The notes beneath the pieces are model-generated. The model was not told the origin of the DNA. It did not search any database and was given only the letters and a program-made list of their open reading frames with translations. A stretch of 64,000 nt of DNA. It comes from Thermosporothrix hazakensis. Lineage in GTDB: Bacteria > Chloroflexota > Ktedonobacteria > Ktedonobacterales > Ktedonobacteraceae. The position numbers were made by a program, and so were the translations under genes. Below, piece by piece: positions 24,548 to 32,778 of the stretch. The DNA is taken from assembly GCF_003253565.1 (NCBI RefSeq), contig NZ_QKUF01000001.1:1073867-1137866 (forward strand), read 5' to 3'. Position 1 is the stretch's first letter; each line of letters opens with the position of its first letter.

Positions 24548-26383
24548 TTAGCGTCCGAAGCGCGGTCGCTCGGGGCGGCACTGCGTGGCACGCAGCAGCG
24601 TTACCCCGAGTTCTGGCTGTGTGCTTAACGTTGTCCCGAATACCTCATGCTGACCGTGAGGATCGGTCAAGATCCATTGTACCTCGGCAGCAACGTGCCG
24701 TGCAGGCAACTGCAACGGTTGAATGTGTTCTAGAATGCGAGCGGCAACCGCACTGACAATCGGGGTGGCGAACGAGGTTCCCGACCAGAATGCCCAACAA
24801 TGATTGTTCCCCTCATAGGCAGGCTCTGGGGGGTTCTTCGCTTCAAGTGCGGGATATCTGGACCCGGTATACACGCCAATCATCGCATCCGCAATCCCAT
24901 ACTCAATCTCGTTCAGGGTCGGCGAGCCACCGCCATAAGTCGCGATACCATTGCCCTTTGGCGGAATCTGTGGATAGTTTGAGTAGCGTGCCGCCCGCTC
25001 ACGACGATCAACCGCACCCACCGCGATCACTTCCGGAAAGGCGGCCGGATATCGTGGGCCGATACGGGTCGGGGTGCTATCCGTATTGGAGTCATTGCCT
25101 GCTGCCCCGACAATGACCGCGCCAGACTCTACCAGGCGTTGAATTGCATGATGCAGCGGCGCCCGCAAGAGATTGATGTCATACATCATCTGCACATGCT
25201 CCTGAGGCGTGCAGGCACCGGCAGCATGCCAGTACTTAAAGAGATCCTCATCTGAAGGCGTCAGCACCAGGCTCAGATTAATGACGACCGGCTTGTTATG
25301 CAGATCACCCGGCTGGCCCGTGCGCGGATTAATTGGCTGCATGCGTGCATGAATGGCTTCCAGCGCATTGATAACCGTTAAACTATCACTCACGCCAAAA
25401 TCGTTCAGTACCCGCACATACTCGATATCAGCATCTGGCGCCAGATCGCGCAGGATGCCAGTCACAAAGAGGCCATGATCTGGCATCGGGAAGCCATAGA
25501 GTTTCCCATAGATATCGCGTCCGGTGACGAGCTGATCATCCGCCCCCTCGCCAAGCTCTTCGGAAAGCTGCTGATAGTAGAATTTGATTGAGGGCGATTC
25601 CTCGCGGTTCATCTGTGCTGCGATCGTCTGCAAGAGCATATTGGAATCACCTGCACGTTGAGCCGCCTCGCGGATTGCCGCCTGTGGGTCTCCGGCTGTC
25701 GCAGGCATGGTATCCAGCACAAAGACCGTTACGCCTTTCCCCGTCTTCGTTTCAAGAGGGGTATTCTTCAATTCAGGCAGAGAAAGCGACCAGCTTCCTG
25801 GATGTTCTGGACAGCTATCCTCGACGGGCACCGGAAACGGAGGATAAACCGGGCTTCCATGAGAAATACACCCCTGAGGCGTAGCACCGCCCAACCAGTT
25901 TGGAGCCGCTGACACGATAGGAATACGCGCATGCTCACGCAATGCTTGCAGGTTCTGATTCAACATGTTGACCACACGACGAGATGGAGAGGTATCATAT
26001 CCCGGCCCCTCAACATCCTGCAACTGATGGTGCATCTCCACCTCTTCTACCGCGAAGAAACCCACAACGGTGGTACCGGTTGAAGCAGGAGAACAGAAGA
26101 GACACTTTTTCATCGCATGCTTGAGTTCAGTATGTTGTTCATTGATTTGCGTATGGTCATGAGTATGAGTGTGAGAATGAGAAGAGCCCAGAGGGGCCAG
26201 TTTAAAACCGCGATTGATTAGAAAAGAGTTTAATTCATCAATATTCAGAGAATCAGCCACAACAGCCGTACCATGTGTATGAGGTACATCCGATTGAAAC
26301 GTCACCACCAGTTCATGTTCAAACCAGTACATGACAGGAGCACTCCACCAGGGGGTAGACAAATGATAATGTTCTTCAGACAT
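24548..26383 (-). CDS. S8 family serine peptidase (subtilase), no signal peptide
   Basis: A 611-residue protein with a complete subtilisin triad: Asp224 in VFVLDTMP, His303 in MPDHGLFVTGIL and Ser537 in WSGTSFATP, with oxyanion Asn430 in VGAAGND. The long N-terminal part (1-210) is not a standard propeptide; it carries a run of alternating His (about 68-78) and a CLFC pair. There is no signal peptide, so the enzyme may act in the cytoplasm or leave by an unusual route. An insert (about 225-300) separates Asp and His. The start at 26383 follows TTTGGAGGAATAC. It lies directly downstream of the CHAT-TPR gene on the same strand with a 108-bp gap, so it could be part of that locus. Confidence 0.9.
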   Translation of the reverse strand: MSEEHYHLSTPWWSAPVMYWFEHELVVTFQSDVPHTHGTAVVADSLNIDELNSFLINRGFKLAPLGSSHSHTHTHDHTQINEQHTELKHAMKKCLFCSPASTGTTVVGFFAVEEVEMHHQLQDVEGPGYDTSPSRRVVNMLNQNLQALREHARIPIVSAAPNWLGGATPQGCISHGSPVYPPFPVPVEDSCPEHPGSWSLSLPELKNTPLETKTGKGVTVFVLDTMPATAGDPQAAIREAAQRAGDSNMLLQTIAAQMNREESPSIKFYYQQLSEELGEGADDQLVTGRDIYGKLYGFPMPDHGLFVTGILRDLAPDADIEYVRVLNDFGVSDSLTVINALEAIHARMQPINPRTGQPGDLHNKPVVINLSLVLTPSDEDLFKYWHAAGACTPQEHVQMMYDINLLRAPLHHAIQRLVESGAVIVGAAGNDSNTDSTPTRIGPRYPAAFPEVIAVGAVDRRERAARYSNYPQIPPKGNGIATYGGGSPTLNEIEYGIADAMIGVYTGSRYPALEAKNPPEPAYEGNNHCWAFWSGTSFATPIVSAVAARILEHIQPLQLPARHVAAEVQWILTDPHGQHEVFGTTLSTQPELGVTLLRATQCRPERPRFGR

Positions 26384-26491
26384 GTATTCCTCCAAATATT
26401 TCAATAACATTTTCGTTTAAATAAACGACTATCCCCCTATTTTTTCTCCTATCTTCTCTTCACAAAAAGTGGGAGGACAAAGCCCCCCACC

Positions 26492-29400
26492 TCACACTGA
26501 TTGAGACTCCTGCTTCTCTAGCTGGGTCCTCACCGCACTGCCAAGCGGCCCCGGATTACCAACCAGCCGAAAAGCGGCCCAGAAGTACGGGTGCGCGTAG
26601 GCCGCAGAGCTCCGCAATAGCTGACATTGAGCAGTACGCAATGCCTGTACTTTACTTTCTCCCTGCAAGATCTGATGGTAAAAATAATGCATAAATAGAC
26701 CTGTAGAATTATCCTCTACCGACCAGATCGTCATTACCAGGGAGGCAGCGCCCGCCACCAGAAACGCACGTCCTAGTCCTAGCTGTTCGTCACCTCCGCC
26801 ACTCAACGCAAGTCCCGTTTCACAGCCGCTTAACGTCACCAGTTCACAGCAATGAAGATCCAGGTGGAAAGCATCAAAGGCTGTCAGCAGCCCATCAGCA
26901 AGCAGCACCGCGGAAAAATTCGGCGCGTCCAGTCTGCTATGACCGTGGGTTGCCAGATGAATGACCGGCGCACCAGAGGCCAGCATCCGAAGCCTCTCCC
27001 CTGTTGCCTCCTGCTCCAAATAGCAGCGGCCACGCAACAGTTCAGCAACTTCCAGAGCCTCACGCCGAGCCGAGGGGAGCTCTCGATTCCCCGAGCAGCC
27101 AAAGATGAGCGGCTCGTTCAACGCGCTTTTATGCTCCGCCACCGGCTGCATGGCTCGCGTCAACAGCGTGCTTGCGGGCAAATAGCTGATCTGAAAATCC
27201 TCGATCAAAAAGCGCGCGCCATCAAAGAGCGCGTGAAAGGGCAATGAATGCAGCGGCCCATACGGCACAATTGTGATCAGCCCTTCGCGTGGCGGCAAGC
27301 ACGAAGCCACAGGCTCGATCAGCAGCTTGTGCAGACGGCGCAGTAGCCCACGAAGTCCCTGCTGTGGCGGATTCGCAGGGTCAGACCATCCGGCTGGCTG
27401 TAGATGGGCATGCAACAACGGCAGGTAGCGTTCCACCTGAAGCGCTGCTCCCGGCACCTCAAAAACAGCCAATGTATCGGGAGTAAGCGCAAAGATGACC
27501 ACATCATCGCGACACAAATAATAGGTCAGAACCACCTGATCCGGTTGCAGACAGGCACGCAACTGCGCGATATCGACCGTCCGTACGTTACGGAAAGTCG
27601 AGCGCAACGACGAATCTTGATGATCGGGTATTTCGATCTGCTGAACATACAGCCACTCAAAAAGCTCACTGATCTTTGCCTCGCACAGGTTCATCTCCTC
27701 TTTGACAGCCTCTCGGTCAACCAGGGCGAGCAGCAGCGGATCATTCGTCGCAAGTTGAGCGCTACATTTACGATAGCGCTCCTGCCATTGCTCAAGTTCG
27801 GTCTGCTTCTGCAGGAAGAGTGTACCGCGTTCCTGCCAGACCGTCCCCTGAGCTTGCTGCGCAGTGACCGGAGCAACATTTAAATACTGTCGCAAAGAGA
27901 TCGAGCGTGCGCGTTCCAGATACCGAAAGGCCTGCTCTTTCTTGCCACGGCGCAATTGCAGCACAATCATATCCTCGTACATGTTCCAGGTTGTACGCAG
28001 GAACGAGGGCGAAAGATCGTAGAGCAGATTCCCGAGAATGCGTTCCACCTGGGCAATCGCGCCCCCAAAATAGCGTGCAGCCTGACCCTCATTCCCCCGC
28101 AGGAGCGCCAGACGCCCCTGCAAATAGCGGCATTTATACACCAGTTCCTGAAAATTATGCTGTCGGGCTCGCGTGGCACAATGCAGACACAGCTCTGCTG
28201 CTTCCTGCAACAGCTTCTGTCGCTGGTCAGCATCAGCAGCACAGCGTTCCGCCTGCGAAATACAGGCATCAGCCAGCACAATTTCAGTACGGAGGAGAAG
28301 CTGCTGCAATGTCTGCTGCTGATAGATCTGCCGAAGCTCACGGGCCTCGGTTGCTGCCTCAGCCCAACGCCCCAACTCAAGCAACAACTCGGCCTTCTGG
28401 AGCCGAGCAATATTAGAGAAATACATCAGGTTACGGGCATGGAACAGCTCAACAACCTCTTGTAGCGAGTTCAGGGCCTCCTTTGTGCGCCCTACCGCCA
28501 CCAGGATCAGCGCATACTGATGCAGCATATCACCCGCCTCCCAGGACCCCTCTTTCGGCTCGAACTGTTCCAGAGCCTCAGTGGCAAGCCGATAGGCCTC
28601 TTGAGTCCGACCAAGCTTGACCAAACAGAGCGCCATCTGAAGCAAGATACCGGCCAGCAATCGGGCATCGGTCAGCTTATGCTGCTCAAACAAATCGCGT
28701 AGCTGATAGAAGCGTTTCAGGGCCGAACCATAATAGCCCTGAGCAAAATCGATATCAGCAAGCGTAATTTCCGTGATCATCACGGGCCAGATATTCCCGA
28801 GGGCAAGGAAGCGCTCTCGAGCGCTATAGAGCAGGCTATATGCCTCAGAGAAACGGCCAAGCACTGAGAGATTACTGGCCTTGTTATTTTCCGCAATCGC
28901 AATCGAGCGATAGACATTCGGATCGCCGTCCTGAACAAGCTCAGCATAAATAGCCAGCACACGATCATAGAGTTCAATCGCGCTCTGACAAAGGCCGGCC
29001 TGCTTATAAATAATCGCGGTGTTGAGATCAACAGCACACATCCAGTAACGATCACCCCGCCGCTCAAACACCGCTCGTACCGTTGCGGCTTCCTGTAACG
29101 CTTTCTCAATCTGACCCGCCGACGCGCAGGAGATCAGCCATTTCATTCGGCTTCGCGCCCAAAGATACTCATCTCCGAGGCGTAGAAATTCCTGCCCGGC
29201 ACGTTCCAGACACTCAAGGGCCGCTTGATGATACCCTAGCGTCGAAAGCGCATCCCCTTTCGCGGAGAGACCGAGACCATAGGCTAAAGGAATCTGTAGC
29301 TCCTGTCCGAAAAAGATCAGAAGCTCGCTGTATTTTAAGGAGATAGACGGGTCAGCATACAGTTGTTTTGAAGCCTCCTCTTTAAAAGCCCGGGCCAGCG

Positions 29401-29500
29401 CCAGCGGGTCTTCAATCGAGCGAGCCTGAGAGAGGATGTATGCTTTTCCTTCCTCAAAATCACGAACAAACACCTCGCGAAAGAATTGTGCGACATCCAT
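26492..29500 (-). CDS. TPR-CHAT caspase-like protease
   Basis: A 1002-residue protein: an N-terminal array of TPR-like helical pairs (about 30-560), a helical linker and a C-terminal CHAT domain (about 680-985). The caspase-type dyad is visible as His852 in HLATHG and Cys893 in LSGCETG, so it is probably active. CHAT proteases related to separase and caspases cut partner proteins when the TPR part senses a ligand or complex. I place the start at the ATG at 29500, after TATGGGG. A longer GTG-initiated frame reaching 29650 overlaps the zinc-finger gene's stop codon and would add 50 residues; it cannot be excluded. Upstream lie the zinc-finger protein and a sigma factor; downstream the subtilase. 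Confidence 0.9.
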   Translation of the reverse strand: MDVAQFFREVFVRDFEEGKAYILSQARSIEDPLALARAFKEEASKQLYADPSISLKYSELLIFFGQELQIPLAYGLGLSAKGDALSTLGYHQAALECLERAGQEFLRLGDEYLWARSRMKWLISCASAGQIEKALQEAATVRAVFERRGDRYWMCAVDLNTAIIYKQAGLCQSAIELYDRVLAIYAELVQDGDPNVYRSIAIAENNKASNLSVLGRFSEAYSLLYSARERFLALGNIWPVMITEITLADIDFAQGYYGSALKRFYQLRDLFEQHKLTDARLLAGILLQMALCLVKLGRTQEAYRLATEALEQFEPKEGSWEAGDMLHQYALILVAVGRTKEALNSLQEVVELFHARNLMYFSNIARLQKAELLLELGRWAEAATEARELRQIYQQQTLQQLLLRTEIVLADACISQAERCAADADQRQKLLQEAAELCLHCATRARQHNFQELVYKCRYLQGRLALLRGNEGQAARYFGGAIAQVERILGNLLYDLSPSFLRTTWNMYEDMIVLQLRRGKKEQAFRYLERARSISLRQYLNVAPVTAQQAQGTVWQERGTLFLQKQTELEQWQERYRKCSAQLATNDPLLLALVDREAVKEEMNLCEAKISELFEWLYVQQIEIPDHQDSSLRSTFRNVRTVDIAQLRACLQPDQVVLTYYLCRDDVVIFALTPDTLAVFEVPGAALQVERYLPLLHAHLQPAGWSDPANPPQQGLRGLLRRLHKLLIEPVASCLPPREGLITIVPYGPLHSLPFHALFDGARFLIEDFQISYLPASTLLTRAMQPVAEHKSALNEPLIFGCSGNRELPSARREALEVAELLRGRCYLEQEATGERLRMLASGAPVIHLATHGHSRLDAPNFSAVLLADGLLTAFDAFHLDLHCCELVTLSGCETGLALSGGGDEQLGLGRAFLVAGAASLVMTIWSVEDNSTGLFMHYFYHQILQGESKVQALRTAQCQLLRSSAAYAHPYFWAAFRLVGNPGPLGSAVRTQLEKQESQSV

Positions 29501-29649
29501 AACAACCCCATAACAGCGGATGTGAAGAAAAACAACATTTGCATCTTCCTTAATAATAGTCCATCTACTTTCAGGAAGCAAAAAGCTGTTGCGTTTCTTC
29601 CCTTTCGGCTGAAAGCGAAACAATACCGCCGCGCAAGCAGTTTCAGGCA

Positions 29650-30438
29650 CTAGCTTGCGGGAATGGAGAGAGCTGGAATCACTACTTCATTTTCAGGCAA
29701 GGTGACCACCATCACATATTCACCAGTTGGCACCGGCTTTAAAACCACGTTCCCAAGATCATCAATGGACGCCTCCAACAGAGGGGGATCAACGGGTATC
29801 TCCTGTGCTGAAGGAAAGAGAGCAGCGGTGTAGAGAGAAACAGAGCCTCCCTCAAAGGTTTCGCTACTGACATTTGGATCAACACTGGAAAACAAGCCGA
29901 GAATCATCGCTTCCCCATAGCTGGTACGTGAGAGATGCAGAGAGATATTCAGAGAACCGGCCCGATATTGACGAGGCCAGGAACTCTCAGTCGGAGTTTC
30001 ATGTAGGGCGCTTCGCGTCACAAACTGTGGCTGCCAGGGAACCAGCGTTGCCACGATTCGTTCAACAAAGCCACGCAGGGCTTCTCGCGGTGAAGGAGGC
30101 ACGGGGAAGGGGTCAAAATCAGCGAGGATCTGGCGGATCTCCTGCACTTCCCTGTTACAAAGCGGACATTCCTTCAGATGTCCTGTAATCTTCATCACCT
30201 CATCGACAGGGAGCATATGAGCGCAAAAGAGGTTTAATGCTGTCGCATCGGGGCACTGGCTCCGATACAGCCTCGACACCAGAAACGCATTCGTTTCCTT
30301 GTAAAATACCAGTCGCTGACGACAAACCTCACATTGTCTGAGATGCTCCTGTGTCTCAGCGCGCAATGGCTCCTCATCAAGAATAAACCGGAGCAGTTCG
30401 TCATCATCAGGTGCCATTGCATGTACACAATCCATCAT
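29650..30438 (-). CDS. Two-zinc-finger anti-sigma-like protein
   Basis: A 262-residue soluble protein with two zf-HC2-type motifs, HLRQCEVCRQRL (about 32-43) and HLKECPLCNREV (about 86-97), each with the His-x3-Cys-x2-Cys pattern of zinc-containing anti-sigma factors. No membrane helix is visible, unlike many anti-sigma factors. Residues 130-262 form a separate beta-rich part of unknown type. An open frame begins at a TTG upstream, but AAGGA seven bases before the ATG at 30438 points to that start. It sits between a sigma factor gene and the CHAT-TPR protease gene, so it may hold the sigma factor and be a cleavage target; this is inference. Confidence 0.78.
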   Translation of the reverse strand: MMDCVHAMAPDDDELLRFILDEEPLRAETQEHLRQCEVCRQRLVFYKETNAFLVSRLYRSQCPDATALNLFCAHMLPVDEVMKITGHLKECPLCNREVQEIRQILADFDPFPVPPSPREALRGFVERIVATLVPWQPQFVTRSALHETPTESSWPRQYRAGSLNISLHLSRTSYGEAMILGLFSSVDPNVSSETFEGGSVSLYTAALFPSAQEIPVDPPLLEASIDDLGNVVLKPVPTGEYVMVVTLPENEVVIPALSIPAS

Positions 30439-30814
30439 GAGCGGGTCCTTCAATTTCTCTAAACATTTAGCGCAATTTAGACGGTTGTTTAGGTTGCTGC
30501 TGTTTTATAAACGCCGGAGAGCAGATTTTTCGCACTCTATTTTCACCTGAGCGCCATTCTGGAGAACAGGTATAGACTCTTATCCCGCTTCTGAAGAGCG
30601 CTCGCACTACATAGATACATGTGCACATAACTATTGTACTCGCCCGGACTAACAGCCAGCAAAGCACAATAGGAAAAGAGAACCGGCGGGTAAAACAAAG
30701 GAGAGCGCGGCTTCAGGCCACCTCTCCCTGTAACAGACAATTGCATGGACCTTTTCAGACCACCATCACAGAAGTATAGAGTGTTACCATCAAACGAGAT
30801 ATCTGCCCTCCCAA
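30439..30814. other. Spacer between sigma factor and zinc-finger genes
   Basis: About 376 bp without a supported gene. It holds the minus-strand terminator at 30692-30727 directly after the sigma gene, and so presumably also a promoter for the zinc-finger/CHAT unit downstream of it, which I could not identify with confidence. Short frames at 30467-30746 look like noise. Confidence 0.55.
30692..30727 (-). terminator. Intrinsic terminator after the sigma factor gene
   Basis: On the minus strand GGAGAG-GTGGC pairs with GCCGC-G-CTCTCC (one bulge, one wobble) and is followed by TTTGTTTT. It separates transcription of the sigma gene from the zinc-finger/CHAT genes, at least partly. Confidence 0.7.
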
Positions 30815-31516
30815 TCAGGCGTCACCGTTCCCGAGTTTCCAGCGAATCTTATCGGCATTGCGTAAAAGGCGTTCCATAATATTGCGCTTTAACCGATAAA
30901 TCTCGTCTTCACTGTGAAACTCATCCGGGCAATAGCGTACAATCTCGCGCGGTTTGAGATTGCAGTGAAAATGGAGATACGCAACCCGACGCTCCTTTTC
31001 ACCGGGGAGCAGCGATTGAATGACGTGCCACAATTCGTTCTCATGATAGCGGTCAACCACAAAGGGCTCGTCATGATTCCCCTGATGATAGTCAGGCATT
31101 GGCTCGACGGTAGAACGTGAGTAGGCACGCAGGGTATCCATAATTGCGCAGTTCAAACAGAGATGCAGATAACTCAGCGCCCCTCCGAGAGTGGAGAAAC
31201 GCAGCTTCTGATCACTTACTGCCTGCCAGAAACGTCGGAAGGTATCGTCCATATAGGTCTGCTCATGCTCCAGGCGCAGCGCCGCCTCACGACTGGGATG
31301 ACGTCCAATCCAGAGACGAATACTTTCACTGAACAGCTTCTGTAATACAAGCCACGCCTCCTCACAACGTTCGACAATTGCACGGCGCAGCACCTCTAAA
31401 CAATACTGGTCGTTACATGGCTCTTTCCGACGATACTTGCCCATTTCACGTACGCTACATTCCATCAACTCCGTCAGGCTCATTTCGCCAGGTGGTTTAT
31501 CCATTCTGATCCCCAT
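30815..31516 (-). CDS. Divergent ECF-like RNA polymerase sigma factor
   Basis: A 233-residue protein with the layout of a group 4 sigma factor. A region 2-like segment (about 40-145) contains RRFWQAVSDQKLRFSTLGGALSYLH cut into helical parts and LNCAIMDTLR, typical of the end of region 2. A region 4-like helix-turn-helix (about 165-225) holds LLPGEKERRVAYLHFHC followed by LKPREIVRYCPDEFHSE. The recognition helix is unusual, with several Cys and His. The start at 31516 is chosen because AGGA lies upstream; a GTG-initiated frame extends to 31591. Its neighbours, a zinc-finger anti-sigma-like gene and CHAT protease, support a regulatory role. Promoter targets unknown. Confidence 0.75.
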   Translation of the reverse strand: MGIRMDKPPGEMSLTELMECSVREMGKYRRKEPCNDQYCLEVLRRAIVERCEEAWLVLQKLFSESIRLWIGRHPSREAALRLEHEQTYMDDTFRRFWQAVSDQKLRFSTLGGALSYLHLCLNCAIMDTLRAYSRSTVEPMPDYHQGNHDEPFVVDRYHENELWHVIQSLLPGEKERRVAYLHFHCNLKPREIVRYCPDEFHSEDEIYRLKRNIMERLLRNADKIRWKLGNGDA

Positions 31517-32023
31517 TTGCTCTTGTCCTACTTCCTCTTCAGTTGTACTGAAGGCCGGATAGTACGTCTCCCCTCCACCGGGTGGACGCACTACGAGAAT
31601 AAACGCAGCATCTTGCGGTTACTCAAAACCTTCCGCAGGTTCGCTTCTAAAGCCTTTCTTGCGCAATTGCGGTTACGCTCCGGCTTCCCTGGGATCTCCC
31701 CTCACTACAACCACTACAGTACACAACGATCATGTACAGAAATCTGTCGCTCCCGAAAAATAGGTTCTTGAAGAAGCTGCCATCTCTCTCAATCGATCTC
31801 CGACAAAAATTCAGTGATGATCTATACGCGAGTACAGTATCCCTCTCAGTCCCTTCCCCTGCCTGGTTACTCGCACACTTTACTCTGTCAAATGTACCAT
31901 TTCTTGCCACAAATGAATAAAGCAGGTATACTTTATATATAAGATTACTCGCAACATGCGATTTGTACAATGTCTTGCGTAACCAAAAAAAAGTGACCAG
32001 TCCCACAAAAAGGACTGAGGGAC
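31517..32023. other. Divergent intergenic region with UspA promoter
   Basis: About 500 bp between the sigma factor gene and the universal stress protein gene. The plus-strand promoter at 31904-31932 is the only strong signal. Frames on either strand have no ribosome site or protein character. Confidence 0.55.
31904..31932 (+). promoter_or_regulatory. Promoter of universal stress protein gene
   Basis: TTGCCA at 31904-31909 and TATACT at 31927-31932 are separated by 17 bp. The leader would be about 85 nt. Confidence 0.68.
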
Positions 32024-32746
32024 ATGAATAAGTCTATCCTGCTTGGTATCGATTCTGAACTTTCTCCGACAGCTCAGTACGCCTTGCAGGCCGTTAGCGA
32101 GTTTGTCGAGCGTGCTGCCCCCCAGGTTCGTTTGCTGCTTTTAAACGTCATACCGGTTACGCAGGTCATTCCTGCGCAGCCAGGAATGTATGTCGGGCAG
32201 GTCCTTCCCGGCGTCGTCACACCGGCGCAGCGTACCCTGGCAGAAGAAACGCTACAAAAAGCGCGCCTCCTGCTAGAACAGCGCGGAATTGGACTGGAGC
32301 GCACCGAGAGCATCATTCGCGAAGGGGTACCAGCAGACGAGATCGTGCGAGCTGCCAGAGAACATAATGCCAGCTTTATCGTTGTTGGCAGACATGCCGA
32401 TACGCTCAAGCATCGCCTCCGGCGTATGCTGGTTGGTAGTGTCTCTCAGCGCGTCCTGCAGCTTGCTTCGTGCCCCGTTATGGTTGTCGTTACCCCCGAA
32501 CCAGACCGCGTTGACGATCTGGTCGGCTGGTACAAAGAGGAGGTTAAACGCTACCTCAAAGAGAATAACGCATCTCTGACCATCCTGACACCTCAAAAAG
32601 TGGTGCAGTTCTTCACCCCCCCTGGTAAAGATGCCTCTGGCAAAAAGGAACTTGATGCCGCTACAAAGGCGCTTGAACAGCTTACTGAAGGTGGCATGCT
32701 GTGCCGCCATCAGGTAGAAGGAGAGCTACGCTACGTTAACGACTAA
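32024..32746 (+). CDS. Universal stress protein (UspA) with C-terminal extension
   Basis: A 240-residue protein. Residues 1-155 form a UspA domain beginning SILLGIDSELSPTA and carrying the nucleotide-binding pattern VGRH...GSVSQRVL near 120-145, so ATP binding is likely. Residues 160-240 are a helical extension with KKELDAATKALEQLTEGGM, not part of the usual fold. AAAGGA lies upstream of the ATG, at longer than usual spacing. Usp proteins respond to starvation, heat or oxidative stress. It converges with the DUF255 gene. Confidence 0.88.
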   Translation: MNKSILLGIDSELSPTAQYALQAVSEFVERAAPQVRLLLLNVIPVTQVIPAQPGMYVGQVLPGVVTPAQRTLAEETLQKARLLLEQRGIGLERTESIIREGVPADEIVRAAREHNASFIVVGRHADTLKHRLRRMLVGSVSQRVLQLASCPVMVVVTPEPDRVDDLVGWYKEEVKRYLKENNASLTILTPQKVVQFFTPPGKDASGKKELDAATKALEQLTEGGMLCRHQVEGELRYVND

Positions 32747-32778
32747 AGGCAGCCCTCCCTGAAACCGCGTTCTCCTTC

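Noticed and set aside
30467..30746. Two short minus-strand frames between the sigma and zinc-finger genes
   Set aside because: They overlap each other and a terminator, and have no ribosome site.
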